64,000 nucleotides of DNA, from positions 4,278,001 through 4,342,000 of the forward strand of contig NZ_CP062983.1 of NCBI RefSeq assembly GCF_015500095.1, read 5' to 3'. The position numbers and the translations under genes were made by a program. This DNA is from Phototrophicus methaneseepsis. GTDB lineage: Bacteria; Chloroflexota; Anaerolineae; Aggregatilineales; Phototrophicaceae. The notes below the pieces were generated by a model. It saw only the letters and a program-made list of their open reading frames with translations. It did not search any database and was not told the DNA's origin. Positions 26,351 to 36,478 of this stretch are shown in pieces; position 1 is the first letter of the stretch, and each line of letters begins with the position of its first letter.

Positions 26351-29300
26351 CATCAAGAGCTGGCACAAAACGCTTGTAAAGGCTATTGAACCAGCATGGA
26401 ATGAGGCATCAAAGGGGATGGCAACCCGACTTTGTGAAATTGAGTTAGGGTTATATGTTGTAGAGACCCTTCTTCCAAATGAACCCCCTACTGCACTCTG
26501 GGGACTACTAACTGGTTATCAATTTAGCGCACATCATGATCATGGATGGACAGATGATGAATTGCGAATGCGTGCTATTGCACGGCATCTATTACCATAC
26601 TATCGTGGAGCCTACGCATGGGAAACAGCACTTGAACAGTACATGATGTTCCCCGAATTTGTGCGTGGTTACACCATAGAAGAGAGTGGCTTACAACGCA
26701 CAAGCGAGCTACATATTGCACCAGACCGCTTTGACCACTATGAAGCTACGCTGACAAATGCACCGGCTCTAAGTACGCGGACATTGCGTTGGGCTGATCC
26801 TGGAGACTACGTTTTTGAAGTTGGGAATCGTGTCTACGATGTGTCAATACCAAACGACTGGGTGAGAACACCCCCAAAAGGTCATGACCTAATACCGAAA
26901 CCAATGCGCTCCCCACTCCATGTTCAATGGAATGCATTACTTGATACAGCCCAATGGATGGATGAACAGATTCCCAATGGTGGCTACGTCAGTCGTATGG
27001 AAAAAGTCAAATTAGAACTGTGGAATGGCTATGAGATGCAGCTTGCTGATGCTCTGACAGTAAAGGGGATGCTTCATCTTGCTGGAATGGTTAGTGCAGG
27101 GAAGTCTACTTTGATGGAAGTGTTAACCGTGTGGGCAGTTCGTCAAGAAAAGCCATTACATGTGACGCTGGTGCTTGGAGATGTTATTAGCGTGTTGGAG
27201 TGGGCATCACGTTTCGAGTGTTTTGGACTGCGAGTTGCACCAGTTATTGGTGGATACAGCCGAGAAACACACCTTAATCGTCTTCATCGTCTTCAGGCTG
27301 ATCAACATCCAGAACAACCATTGGCATTGACTCACCCAGGTTTCCGATGGTTAGGAACAGCATGTGCCTTGAACGGTAGCAGGCATCCGACGGTCCGCTT
27401 ATCACCAAAGCAGTTACCCTGTAATCGCTTGCGTCGGGCTGAAGATCTTGATAAAGAGCACAGCACTTTCTATGCCTGTCCACTTTATGAACGGTGTGGG
27501 GTTCACACAGCGGCACGTGATCTTCAACAAGCACAGATCTGGATAGCAACACCTGCCAGCCTGGTCTACACACGTGTACCTTCTCAACTTAATGCAGTCT
27601 CGATGCGCATGGGGGAACTTGTATCACGCCACAGCGATCTTGTACTGGTGGATGAAGTGGATCGTGTTCAGACTCAACTCGATAACACCTTTAGTCCGAG
27701 TGAGGTGCTTGCTGGATCAGGTGGAGAGCCGTGGTTACATCAGTTAGATCAGGCAGTACAAATACAAATTCGCCAGCGCGGACGCAGTAGTCTTGGTTTA
27801 GTCGATGTCGAAGCTTGGCTTACAGTACAACGTAATGTGCAACTCGCCACTGACAAACTTTATGTGCTGTTCATGCAAAAGGATGCCAACTTGGGTGCAT
27901 CATCGGACTATTTTACCGGATGGACTCTTTGGGAGGGTCTCACAACCGATATTCTAGCATTAAACGGGTTATCCGTTACCCAGAAAAACAATAATCCTGA
28001 CTACAAGCGCGAGATACAAACATTCAACCTCTGGGTTCGTGATCCATTTGGATTGAACAGTTCTGAGCCTGATGTCAGTATTTTGCAGGAAAGAACTCGT
28101 GCTCTCTTGACTGAACAAAGAATGGAGACGGTTTATCCCAGTCTTGAAGCAGAACTTCGTCGCCGTTTCAATTATATATCGGCAGATGATGTCATGTGGA
28201 AAGCATGGTCACAACGACTGGCTTTCGCGCTGCTTGCAGGGATGTTAAGTTGGGGTGTTGATGAGTTAACGCAAAACTGGGATAACGTCAAAGAACCACT
28301 GGATCTGGGGGAAGGTAACCGGGCACTCTTCTTTAACCCACCTAGTGACTACGATGTTGGCATTCCTGCGGCACCAATGGGGAATGTACTCGCCTTTCAG
28401 TACAGTCCTGCATCGGATTCGAGTGAGGCGGGTGTACTGCGGTTCTTCCGCGTCGCTGGTGTTGGGAGAGCATGGCTTCTCAATCTCCATCAACTCTTCG
28501 CTGACGAAGGAAGTCCCGGACCGAATGTCATCTTGCTATCTGGCACATCGTGGGCAGGAGACTCTCCGTTATATCATGTCCAGTATCCCATTGAAGGTGT
28601 ACTCCATGCATCTGAGAAAACTGTTGCCGCAATTGCTGAAGGCAGTCGATTCCGCTATGAACCTGTCGTTGACGCGAAAACAGGTAAGGCTGTTTTTGTG
28701 AGTGGTACTCAGGGAGCACGCAGGGCAACGGCATTTGATCAGCTTGTTGCTCATTTTACACGACGCCGTGGTCCATCAGGCGATGCGCCCAGTCGATTTG
28801 AAGAGGAGCGGGACAGATTGGAGGCTGGTCGTCAACGCATTATGATCTTGGTTGGGAGCTATGCAGAAGCTGAAACGGTTCGACTGATCATTGTTCGCAA
28901 CCGTCCCGATTGGGATGGAGAGGTCATCAATCTAGTACGTGATGATGATGACCCTAGTGCTCATTGGACGGCGGGCAATGGTACGCTACAACGCGGTCAG
29001 GTCAGTCGATTTGCCAAAACAAACGGTTGGATATTGGTCGCCCCGTTACTTGCGGTTGAACGTGGTCATAACATTCTCAATGATGACAACCAGGCAGCGA
29101 TTGGTGCGGCGTACTTCTGGGTTCGCCCTCATCCACGACCTGATGATTTGACATTACCTGTAGCTGCGGTCAATTCTTGGGCGATTGACCATAATGGTGG
29201 CAATTTTGGTGAGACAGTCGAAGTTGCTTCTAGTGCCTTTCGTCAGCAGGCTTATGCTCACTGGCGTTCTTGGCTGAGATTACCCTGGATCTACAGTACC

Positions 29301-29615
29301 CTGCCCGAGGAAGAACGTAGTATGGTGACATGGACGCAATTGGTAACAATCTGGCAAGTTATTGGACGTTTGGTTCGTGGGGGTAGTCCCGCGCGTGTTT
29401 ACTTCGTAGATGCTGCCTTTGGAAGCCATTTCACACTTCCGGATGAAGAAACTGGCGAACGGCAGCAAGTTCAGGGTGGTTTACTTGCCGAGATGCATAA
29501 ACTGCTCTCTCCTTACTTTGAGAACGATAGCACCCTTGATTCACGTACACTCATACTGGTTCGCACACTTTATGGTCCATTTTATGAAGCCCTTAAGAAG
29601 ATAGGAGATGTCTAG
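26343..29615 (+). CDS. DinG/XPD-like helicase of the pPIWI-RE island
   Basis: A 1090-residue superfamily 2 helicase. Walker A is MVSAGKST near residue 252, the DEAH-type box is VLVDEVDRVQ near 434, and motif VI is IWQVIGRLVRGG near 1003. Between A and B, Cys residues in LPCNRL, FYACPLYERCGVH may hold an iron-sulfur cluster as in XPD/DinG enzymes. The N-terminal 230 residues match no common helicase domain I know and may be an island-specific module. I chose ATG 26343 because AAGGGG precedes it; the preceding gene overlaps. The next gene starts 2 bp after its stop. Intact. Confidence 0.85.
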   Translation: MRNIKSWHKTLVKAIEPAWNEASKGMATRLCEIELGLYVVETLLPNEPPTALWGLLTGYQFSAHHDHGWTDDELRMRAIARHLLPYYRGAYAWETALEQYMMFPEFVRGYTIEESGLQRTSELHIAPDRFDHYEATLTNAPALSTRTLRWADPGDYVFEVGNRVYDVSIPNDWVRTPPKGHDLIPKPMRSPLHVQWNALLDTAQWMDEQIPNGGYVSRMEKVKLELWNGYEMQLADALTVKGMLHLAGMVSAGKSTLMEVLTVWAVRQEKPLHVTLVLGDVISVLEWASRFECFGLRVAPVIGGYSRETHLNRLHRLQADQHPEQPLALTHPGFRWLGTACALNGSRHPTVRLSPKQLPCNRLRRAEDLDKEHSTFYACPLYERCGVHTAARDLQQAQIWIATPASLVYTRVPSQLNAVSMRMGELVSRHSDLVLVDEVDRVQTQLDNTFSPSEVLAGSGGEPWLHQLDQAVQIQIRQRGRSSLGLVDVEAWLTVQRNVQLATDKLYVLFMQKDANLGASSDYFTGWTLWEGLTTDILALNGLSVTQKNNNPDYKREIQTFNLWVRDPFGLNSSEPDVSILQERTRALLTEQRMETVYPSLEAELRRRFNYISADDVMWKAWSQRLAFALLAGMLSWGVDELTQNWDNVKEPLDLGEGNRALFFNPPSDYDVGIPAAPMGNVLAFQYSPASDSSEAGVLRFFRVAGVGRAWLLNLHQLFADEGSPGPNVILLSGTSWAGDSPLYHVQYPIEGVLHASEKTVAAIAEGSRFRYEPVVDAKTGKAVFVSGTQGARRATAFDQLVAHFTRRRGPSGDAPSRFEEERDRLEAGRQRIMILVGSYAEAETVRLIIVRNRPDWDGEVINLVRDDDDPSAHWTAGNGTLQRGQVSRFAKTNGWILVAPLLAVERGHNILNDDNQAAIGAAYFWVRPHPRPDDLTLPVAAVNSWAIDHNGGNFGETVEVASSAFRQQAYAHWRSWLRLPWIYSTLPEEERSMVTWTQLVTIWQVIGRLVRGGSPARVYFVDAAFGSHFTLPDEETGERQQVQGGLLAEMHKLLSPYFENDSTLDSRTLILVRTLYGPFYEALKKIGDV

Positions 29616-29617
29616 TT

Positions 29618-32290
29618 ATGGGAAATGCATACCTTTCCATTCAACCACTCGCTTTTACACTAAATGTGGATGCACCAGATTTAGTTATGCACCATTACTC
29701 GTTAAGTTTGCCGCTTGATTATAAACAGGCGCTTAAACGAGCCTACGCACGCAAACTGGGACGTAAACCAGAAGAAGTTAATCTACCTGTTGCTGATCTT
29801 AACCGACTAGTGCGACTACTTCTGCCTGATGTCTACAGTATTAGTAGTGGAGCAGGGAACACAAATCCTGATTGGGATTCTGTCTGGCTACGCGCAGCAC
29901 AAGAAATCGACCTAGAGTCTGTAAAGACGATTCTCGACGAATGGGCAAATGTGCATAATATGGGTAGCGTTGATGTGCCAGAAAACCTCACATGGAAAAA
30001 TGATACAGTCCAGCTTGGACATTGGGAAACATCAAAAAATGGCACTGCTAGAGCTGTAAATGGTGCGGTCTATGATTTACTACCTGCACTTCTAGCTAGA
30101 CGTGTTGAGGGACAAGAAATTCTTCTGGGTGAGACAATCCCGATTCGTTTCTATCGTGTACCACAGGATCCATTCCGTAAGGGTATTGAGTTGCTGAGTT
30201 GGCCTCCATTACCAATGCCGTATGGAAAGAATGGGCAAGTTGCTTACTACAGCTTTAGATTAGTAATCACCGTCGCTCTTGTTCCATTTGACGCACAACC
30301 GCGTGTATATGTGAGAGTCGGGCTAAGACGTTGGGTTTCCGGTAAGTTTAAGCGTCCAGGACGACAGCGAATAAGCTTATATCTTCGTGCTGAAATGCCT
30401 GGTCTAAAGGGACAATCAGGTGAGAGTGCCTTTCAAGTGGCATTTGCGCGGAATAAACGGGAACAAGATCCCAAGAATAATGAGGAATTGATCAACCACC
30501 TGTATTGGGATTATAAGGAGAACATCCCTGATTTATTGGAAAAGTTAGGAGTTGAGGATGGGATTATCCCATCTCCAGAGGATGTTGCGGAAACCCCAAT
30601 AAATTTTCTGATGGGAGATCAACCTCCCAATATTGCTATGTCCTACAGTACACGCATGGGGTCACATCCAGTCAACCCTGGGGTTACACCCAATGATCGG
30701 ATGCAATTGCTAAATCAATTGGGAACGCATTGGGATGACTTGTTGACGGTTGCACCGCGTTTTAAACGATCAAAAGGACTTGCAAATAATGACCTCTATT
30801 TCGCCAATCCCAAAAAAGGAGAAACACCTGCGTATCATGGGCGTTGGCTACGAATCGCACAGCAGTTCGATGGTCAGACCATACGAATTGAGATTCACTA
30901 CCGTACAGAACTCAGCCGAAATCAAATGTTATCTGCCCTTGCTAATTTGCTGGAGATTGATGCTCAGGAGGGCAACTATGAAAAGCATGGTGTCACATTG
31001 CAAGTTGTGGCTTATGAAACAGGTAACCTTAGTCGAGAACTCGCTATAACCAAACAGAAACAGGAAGCGGTTGACCAGCGACGTAATGAAGTTGTTAGCG
31101 TGCTTGGTGAAGTATCACTACCCACAGTGGCTTTAGTCGAGATTCTTGATAAACCGAACAATGGTAAAGCGGATGTGCCAGCGTATCCTTCTGGACGTGA
31201 CCCAAAGCAGGCCCTACGCGCAGGATTTGCTGATAGTGGTCGACTCACCCAGTTCTTTTTGTTTGAACCTGAGAAAACCTTTCCAGAAGGAAAGACAGAA
31301 AAAGAGCAGAAGAAAATTGCTAAACAAAAACAGAAAGCTGAAGATAGCCGACTGGCACGTTATCAAAATGCAGTGCTGGACGCATTACGCCAGATGGGTG
31401 TGCATGATGGTGGAACAAAGAGTCATAATGCATGGAATCTAACACCTTGGGGAGGCATGTCTGCGGCAGGTTTCTACGTCGCCTATCAGACTGGAAAGAC
31501 CAGTGTAAAACGGGCAAAACGTTGCCTTCCCGTGTTGACGTATATTGACGGGTTTAACGGGCAAGTATTGGCATGGGTACCTGGCATGGAAAGTATGTTG
31601 CCTTATCATCAGGTACTGGTGCAATTAGGGCAGGGGAAACTCACCGCGTTTGAAAAGCCCGATCAGGTCGCTCAACTCGTACATCCTGTGATTGAGGAAT
31701 ACCTGAGCAACCGCGATGTACTTCTTGCCGTTCACACATCCGAAGGACATATGCGAAATAGAGTATGGCCATGGCTCCAGGATGGCAGAATACAATTAGA
31801 TGAAATTCACTTTGCGGGTCATAGTCCTTGGCGTGTTGAAGATTCTGATATGCCAGGATTGCGTGTTGTGAGGGTTCGAGATTTGAAGGATCAGGGAGAA
31901 GTACCTGAATGGTATGCCCCTGATGGTAAGGGGGATGCGGGTCTAACAGATGGATTGTGGAAGGTCACCGAACGGGTTTTCGGTAGTATTGCCACCCGTG
32001 CCAGCTCACAACAGTATCCGTATAAAGGCAAGAGCAAGGCTTCTCCAGATTTTGCAGACAAGAACACACCCATGCCTGTGTTTCATGAATTGACAGTCGC
32101 CTACGCTCAACCAGAAGATCAAATAGCTGATCTTGCTGCGATTGTCCACAGTCTACGAGAAGCAAGCGTACAATCCAGAGATGAGACCTCACACACGCTA
32201 CCACTACATTTTGCACAGCGAGTAAAGGAGTATCTGCTATGGGAGGAGGAGGACGCGTTACCCGATGAGGAAAGTGAGGAGGACGAATAG
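29618..32290 (+). CDS. pPIWI-RE protein (Argonaute-related)
   Basis: An 890-residue protein with the features of the pPIWI-RE family, which are relatives of Argonaute/PIWI proteins. The N-terminal half is family-specific. A MID-like region near residues 405-460 (IRIEIHYRTELSRNQML) and an RNase H-like PIWI region from about residue 600 follow, with LTYIDGFNGQVLAWVPGM (about 641), VLLAVHTSEGHMRNRVW (about 702) and GLRVVRVRDLKD (about 747). Family members are predicted to bind guide nucleic acid and act with the helicase and nuclease encoded upstream. Whether the catalytic residues are retained cannot be judged by eye. It is intact and lies at the end of the three-gene operon. Confidence 0.85.
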   Translation: MGNAYLSIQPLAFTLNVDAPDLVMHHYSLSLPLDYKQALKRAYARKLGRKPEEVNLPVADLNRLVRLLLPDVYSISSGAGNTNPDWDSVWLRAAQEIDLESVKTILDEWANVHNMGSVDVPENLTWKNDTVQLGHWETSKNGTARAVNGAVYDLLPALLARRVEGQEILLGETIPIRFYRVPQDPFRKGIELLSWPPLPMPYGKNGQVAYYSFRLVITVALVPFDAQPRVYVRVGLRRWVSGKFKRPGRQRISLYLRAEMPGLKGQSGESAFQVAFARNKREQDPKNNEELINHLYWDYKENIPDLLEKLGVEDGIIPSPEDVAETPINFLMGDQPPNIAMSYSTRMGSHPVNPGVTPNDRMQLLNQLGTHWDDLLTVAPRFKRSKGLANNDLYFANPKKGETPAYHGRWLRIAQQFDGQTIRIEIHYRTELSRNQMLSALANLLEIDAQEGNYEKHGVTLQVVAYETGNLSRELAITKQKQEAVDQRRNEVVSVLGEVSLPTVALVEILDKPNNGKADVPAYPSGRDPKQALRAGFADSGRLTQFFLFEPEKTFPEGKTEKEQKKIAKQKQKAEDSRLARYQNAVLDALRQMGVHDGGTKSHNAWNLTPWGGMSAAGFYVAYQTGKTSVKRAKRCLPVLTYIDGFNGQVLAWVPGMESMLPYHQVLVQLGQGKLTAFEKPDQVAQLVHPVIEEYLSNRDVLLAVHTSEGHMRNRVWPWLQDGRIQLDEIHFAGHSPWRVEDSDMPGLRVVRVRDLKDQGEVPEWYAPDGKGDAGLTDGLWKVTERVFGSIATRASSQQYPYKGKSKASPDFADKNTPMPVFHELTVAYAQPEDQIADLAAIVHSLREASVQSRDETSHTLPLHFAQRVKEYLLWEEEDALPDEESEEDE

Positions 32291-32384
32291 TCCTGAGTCT
32301 AACCAGGGTTGTTCCTGTTTTGAGGCACTATCAAGGGTATTACTTGAGAAAAGCTTCGTTTTGTGCGCGTGCTGGTCAGTGGGT

Positions 32385-32960
32385 CATCATCCGATTCCCG
32401 CATGGTTGACCCTGATCATCCGTTTTCCCCTTTTCGTGTGACCTACTCTGGCTTCATATCATCTGGTTGATCCTATCTCTGGCATTCTGTGCCGACTTCC
32501 AACACATCAGACCACGCCAGCCCATCCTGTCAAAGCAGAGCTTCGAGGGGATTTTCTTCCTGGCTTGTGCCGCTAAAGCTCACCAGAAAATCCCCTCGCC
32601 CTACGGGTGACAGCCCAGACGTGGTAATCCTGATGTGTAAGTCGGCACTTTAACAAATGCAGAGCTGGATGTATCCGATCAGACGGATGAACCGTTAGCC
32701 AGGCCGCGTTAGCTCGAAAGGGCGCGTCGTAAGTTTTCCCGGAGCCATTGTGCCCCGACGGTCTCCTACAGGTGATCGCTCTGATCCGCACTGCCAACCC
32801 CGCCCCCAATAATCCGATTGGGTGGTGCTAGCCGTCGTGGATGCTGATGGGATGTGACTCCATCAGGCTGGAAAAGTCTACGTCTCGAGGTCTTCGTTCA
32901 TGCGAAGCCGGGGCGCATTCAGGCGCGTGAAACATGAATGGGCGTATGTCACAGATATGT
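32385..32960. other. Highly structured non-coding region after pPIWI-RE
   Basis: Almost 800 bp (32291-33086) lack a credible gene. It holds a dense set of stems. An outer stem pairs 32489-32498 with 32639-32648, and 32502-32510 with 32630-32638. Inside lie a perfect 14-bp hairpin and a CGTGGT/ACCACG pair. Farther on are CTGATGG/CCATCAG, CTTCG/CGAAG, ATCCG/CGGAT and CCAAT/ATTGG hairpins. This could be an oriT with single-strand initiation sites or a structured RNA. Confidence 0.6.
32544..32610 (+). other. oriT-like hairpin and nic motif, copy 1
   Basis: A perfect 14-bp stem (32544-32557 with 32585-32598) has a 27-nt loop containing CTGGCTTGTGCCG (32560-32572). CGCCCTACGGGTGA (32597-32610) follows at the stem's 3' foot. 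The loop motif and the CGCCCTNNGGGTGA motif recur at 51376-51425 beside the relaxase gene, while the stem sequence differs. A hairpin followed by GCGCCCT is the layout of RSF1010/R1162 (MOBQ) transfer origins. Confidence 0.55.
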
Positions 32961-33086
32961 CTATTTAGCACACATCGGGCGGTATGAAAAACAAATTACT
33001 GACATCTATCGCATTTCATAATCTACGGATTGTGAGATGCGTTTTTTTACGTTTAAACATTACATTTCGTATTTCGGAGGTGTGAT

Positions 33087-33979
33087 ATGAATGAAATCAC
33101 GATCTACACAGATGGTTCTTGGCAGACACAAACACGGATTGGTAGTTGGGCAGTTGTCTTACGCTGCGGAGAGCATCGCAAAGTGCTAAGTGACAGTGTC
33201 GCAGAACAACGGTCAATGCAATGGAATTGACGGCAGTGGTGAACGGGCTGAAAGCACTCAAAACAGTGAGCCAGACTGTCACTATTTACACAGACTCGAA
33301 GTATGTCGCACGCGGTGTCAATGAATGGCTTCCAGACTGGCTAGCGCGTGGGTGGCAGACTGCTTCCAAAAAGCCAGTCGCTAATCGCGATCTATGGGAA
33401 GCAGTTCAGGCTTTACTTCAAATCCATACAGTCACGGTGAAGTGGATTCCCCGTTACCAGAATGCGGAAGCAGATGGACTGGCGCAGGAAGCACGTCTCA
33501 ATCACGGCATGACACCAATGACCAAACCGACACAGCAAACGACACATCTCATGATCGCAGGTAGTCGGGATGCCACAGCACAAATGCTGGATTATGCCAG
33601 GCGAGCAGTACGTCGCGCTCATGAAAAAGGCTTCGCTATTCTGGTTGGAGACAATCCGAAGGGTGTGGACATGGTGGTTGTTCGTGAATGTCGTCGCTTG
33701 CAGATACCGGTGATCGTCGCAGGGGTCGGCAACTTTCCACGCAATGGGGAATGCAAACACGGCACATATGTCAAAGTGCATCGGGATACGTATCGTGCAT
33801 CGGGTGGACATCTGCTTCACCGCTACACAGTGAGGGATCGCTGGATGGTCGATCAGGCTCAGATGGGTCTCTTCGTGTGGAATGGCGATAGTCCTGGTAC
33901 AAAAGCTGGTTACAATTATGCAACCCAACGTGGCAAAGATGCTCATCTCATCAATTTCAGTGCGGAGGTCGGATCATGA
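33087..33979 (+). pseudogene. RNase HI fused to a SLOG-like domain, frameshifted
   Basis: The first frame (33087-33230) begins MNEITIYTDGSWQT. A missing base near 33,200 shifts the rest, which reads TTVNAMELTAVVNGLKAL, IYTDSKYVARGVNEWL and NAEADGLAQEA. All four RNase H acidic residues (YTDG, MELT, TDSK, EADG) are present across the two frames. From about codon 150 a Rossmann-like SLOG domain follows (HLMIAGSRDATAQML, VGDNPKGVDMVVVREC). RNase H removes RNA from RNA-DNA hybrids; the SLOG part may bind a nucleotide. A strong GGAGG precedes the ATG. An internal ATG (33221) could give a fragment without the first Asp. Confidence 0.78.
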
Positions 33980-34430
33980 GCGAAAATATCATCGCCATCG
34001 ACACATATGGTTCACAGCGTGTAAAAAATCCTCACACTGGACAGATGGTCAGTGCTTACAAAATGGGCTACAGCAGTGCCGCCAGTGCGGTGCTGCTGGC
34101 ATTGTATGGCACTCAAGCACGGGATGTTTCTTCCAAACATGCCTCATATCATTACATTCAGATTGATAGCGATGTCACTGTCAGACATGGACATATTCTG
34201 CTCAAAGTCACGGATGAAGAGCTAGCAAATGCGGAACGTATCACGCTCCAGTTCTCGCGTCCTGCGGTGTATCGCTGGCAGGATGGCGAATGGTTGGAGT
34301 TACCCGCTTCGCTCAGACGGAATACAAGAAACTTGTCGGACGTTCGGGCCCCCAACTCAACCCAACTGGAATGCGAATCGTAGCAGCTTCGACAGGTGAA
34401 GTCGAAGCCGCGATTAAAGGTATCGGTTGA
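33976..34430 (+). pseudogene. Hypothetical protein, frameshifted
   Basis: Overlaps the preceding stop by 4 nt. The first frame (MSENIIAIDTYGSQRV to ALYGTQARDVSS and GEWLEL) runs to a false stop at 34383. From about 34,305 another frame continues RFAQTEYKKLVGRSG, NPTGMRIVAAS and EAAIKGIG to a stop at 34428-34430, which looks like the true C-terminus. I do not recognise the family. It is a backbone gene of the element by context. Confidence 0.55.
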
Positions 34431-35833
34431 AAAAAGCCAGCGCAGTCCATCAGAAACGCCCTGGTGGTGGTTACGAGGCGATACCTATCCGCATCGAGAA
34501 TTGCTCAAACGCTGGGCTGCCGCTGGAGCAAACGTCAAAAAGCATGGTACTTGATCGGGCAGAGTTTACCCGAAGCAGTACAAAACCTCATCGAGCGTGA
34601 GTCCACAGCACCGGAAGTCGAAATTGTTTCAGATGAGGATGGTCACGATCCTTGCACCCTTGAAGAAGCGGCTAAGGTTCTCGGATTGCAGGTCAACGTA
34701 GAACAGTTCACAGCACCCCACTGCGTTTATTCGACCTGAACGATACTGTCTATGCGCGTCATGACCTGGAAACACCGGATGGCAAAGCTGTCCCGACGGG
34801 AACAAGTGGTGTCATCACCCGTCTGTACAATCGCAATCCCAAACATGGCTGGAGCTATGATGTGGACTTTACGGATATTGGCACGGGCTGGTATTTCGAG
34901 CGTGAACTGACTAGCTTAGAACCCATAACAGGCATTCGGATTACACACGGTAGTGTGGTTCCACCAGGTGCAGTATCCCCACTGTCTGACATGGAAATCA
35001 AGCGAAATTTACTCGAAAGCGGTCATCAGCCGGAAGCCCTTGAACCACTTGAAGACATCGAATTGCTGTCTGACAAAGCAGACGATATCGAAGAAGATGA
35101 ACCCAAAATCCGCGTTATCAAGCCTAATCTGGATGTATCCGACGGCGAAGAAGCGGATACGGTCATCACGGCGGTGCGTCAGACAAAGATTGAAGCGCTA
35201 CCTGTATTCCAGTCATCCAATAGCTCTTCAGCTAATAAACGTCAGTTGCACTGTATTCCGCAGTCCGCCTGTGGCGAATTGACCGGAAGCATCACAGGTA
35301 GTGTCTGGTGTTACGGGTACGGTATCTACGATGGTATCTGTGTCTACGTCAATATGGGTGGTCCACGCATGGCAATTGAGGTAATTCGGGCAAAATTGTC
35401 AAAGGGTGACATCGTTTCATGTGTGCCGTGGGATGCACCAAGCGTCGAACTGACCGCAGGTGAAGGCAATACAGGCATGTACAGTGCATTTTTGCAGAAT
35501 ATTCCTAAAGCCAAATTCACCTCTCTAATTCTATATCATGAACTGCTCACTCAACCGAACTATGGCGGAGCCAGCACCACCTTCATGATTCACGTATCGG
35601 ATGAGCAAGCAATGGCGCAACTGCGTCAGCACATCACTAAACTGGTCAAAGTACCTGTGTTCCCGGAATGGACAGCCTATCTATGGGATGCTGGACAACG
35701 GGCAATGTTACTGCGTCCGACACGCACGGGCAGTAATGTGAAGCTCTATATTGTTACGCTTGATTGTGACGCATGGACGCGATTGATTACATGTGGATTA
35801 GCGATGAGGCAGATAGCGCTACCCTGTTGTTGA
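34431..35833 (+). pseudogene. Hypothetical backbone protein with several frameshifts
   Basis: Reading frames must be changed at about 34,512 (GDTYPHRELLKR to GCRWSKRQKAWYLIG) and about 34,718 (VNVEQFTAP to LRLFDLNDTVYARHDL), and perhaps once more near 35,780. The long last part (34862-35833) contains an acidic linker (LEDIELLSDKADDIEEDEP) and a C-terminal region of unknown fold (CVYVNMGGPRMAIEVIRAKL, MYSAFLQNIPKAKF). No catalytic motif is recognised. It can only yield fragments now. Confidence 0.55.
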
Positions 35834-35912
35834 ATATACAATATTTACTGAGAGTGAAGTCATTTTAATGCTTCACTCTCAGCGGATTCAATCATCTCAA
35901 AAAGGTGAATTC

Positions 35913-36449
35913 ATGGATGAGGTATTGATCACATCAATTGTAACAGTGGGTTTGGCATTTTCCGGTTACTTGATAACTTATTTCATCAATATCAGAACGG
36001 ATCAACGGAAAGAAAAACTTGATCGAGTTAACCGTCAACTTAAAGAGTTATATGGCCCTATGTTCGCCCTTACACAAGCGTCAAACCGTGCTTGGAAGAC
36101 TTTTACCTATGCTCTAGAACAGCGATTTCCAAGTAATCAGCCAGCGATCTTTTCTAATGACGAAGACGTTGACCCAGAGAAAATGCGTTTGTGGATCCTA
36201 TGGGTAAGAACGGTTTTCATGCCAATAAATGAGGATTTGTATGCGACAATTATCAACTACTCCGATTTGCTAATTGAAGAAGCAATGCCAACTTGTATTT
36301 TAAATTTTTTGGCTCACGTTGCTGCATACAAGGTAGTCCTCAAAAAGTGGGATGAGGGAGATCTTAGTGACTACACGTCAATCATCAATTACCCTAGAGA
36401 GATTGAGGAATATAGCCAGAGTAGTTACGAGCAATTAAAAGCTGAGTAA
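35913..36449 (+). CDS. Single-pass membrane protein of unknown function
   Basis: 178 residues. One N-terminal transmembrane helix (VLITSIVTVGLAFSGYLITYF) is followed by a basic, coiled segment (RTDQRKEKLDRVNRQLKELYGPM) and a helical domain. The ATG at 35913 has an AAAGG site; an upstream in-frame start at 35868 lies in an inverted-repeat-like leader and is less likely. Such small N-anchored helical proteins are frequent cargo genes. Function unknown. Confidence 0.65.
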   Translation: MDEVLITSIVTVGLAFSGYLITYFINIRTDQRKEKLDRVNRQLKELYGPMFALTQASNRAWKTFTYALEQRFPSNQPAIFSNDEDVDPEKMRLWILWVRTVFMPINEDLYATIINYSDLLIEEAMPTCILNFLAHVAAYKVVLKKWDEGDLSDYTSIINYPREIEEYSQSSYEQLKAE

Positions 36450-36478
36450 CTAGAATTAATTGGCAATAAGCGACATCG

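Noticed and set aside
32544-32598. Simple terminator for the pPIWI-RE operon
   Set aside because: The hairpin is 250 bp after the stop, has no T-run, and its loop recurs beside the relaxase gene.
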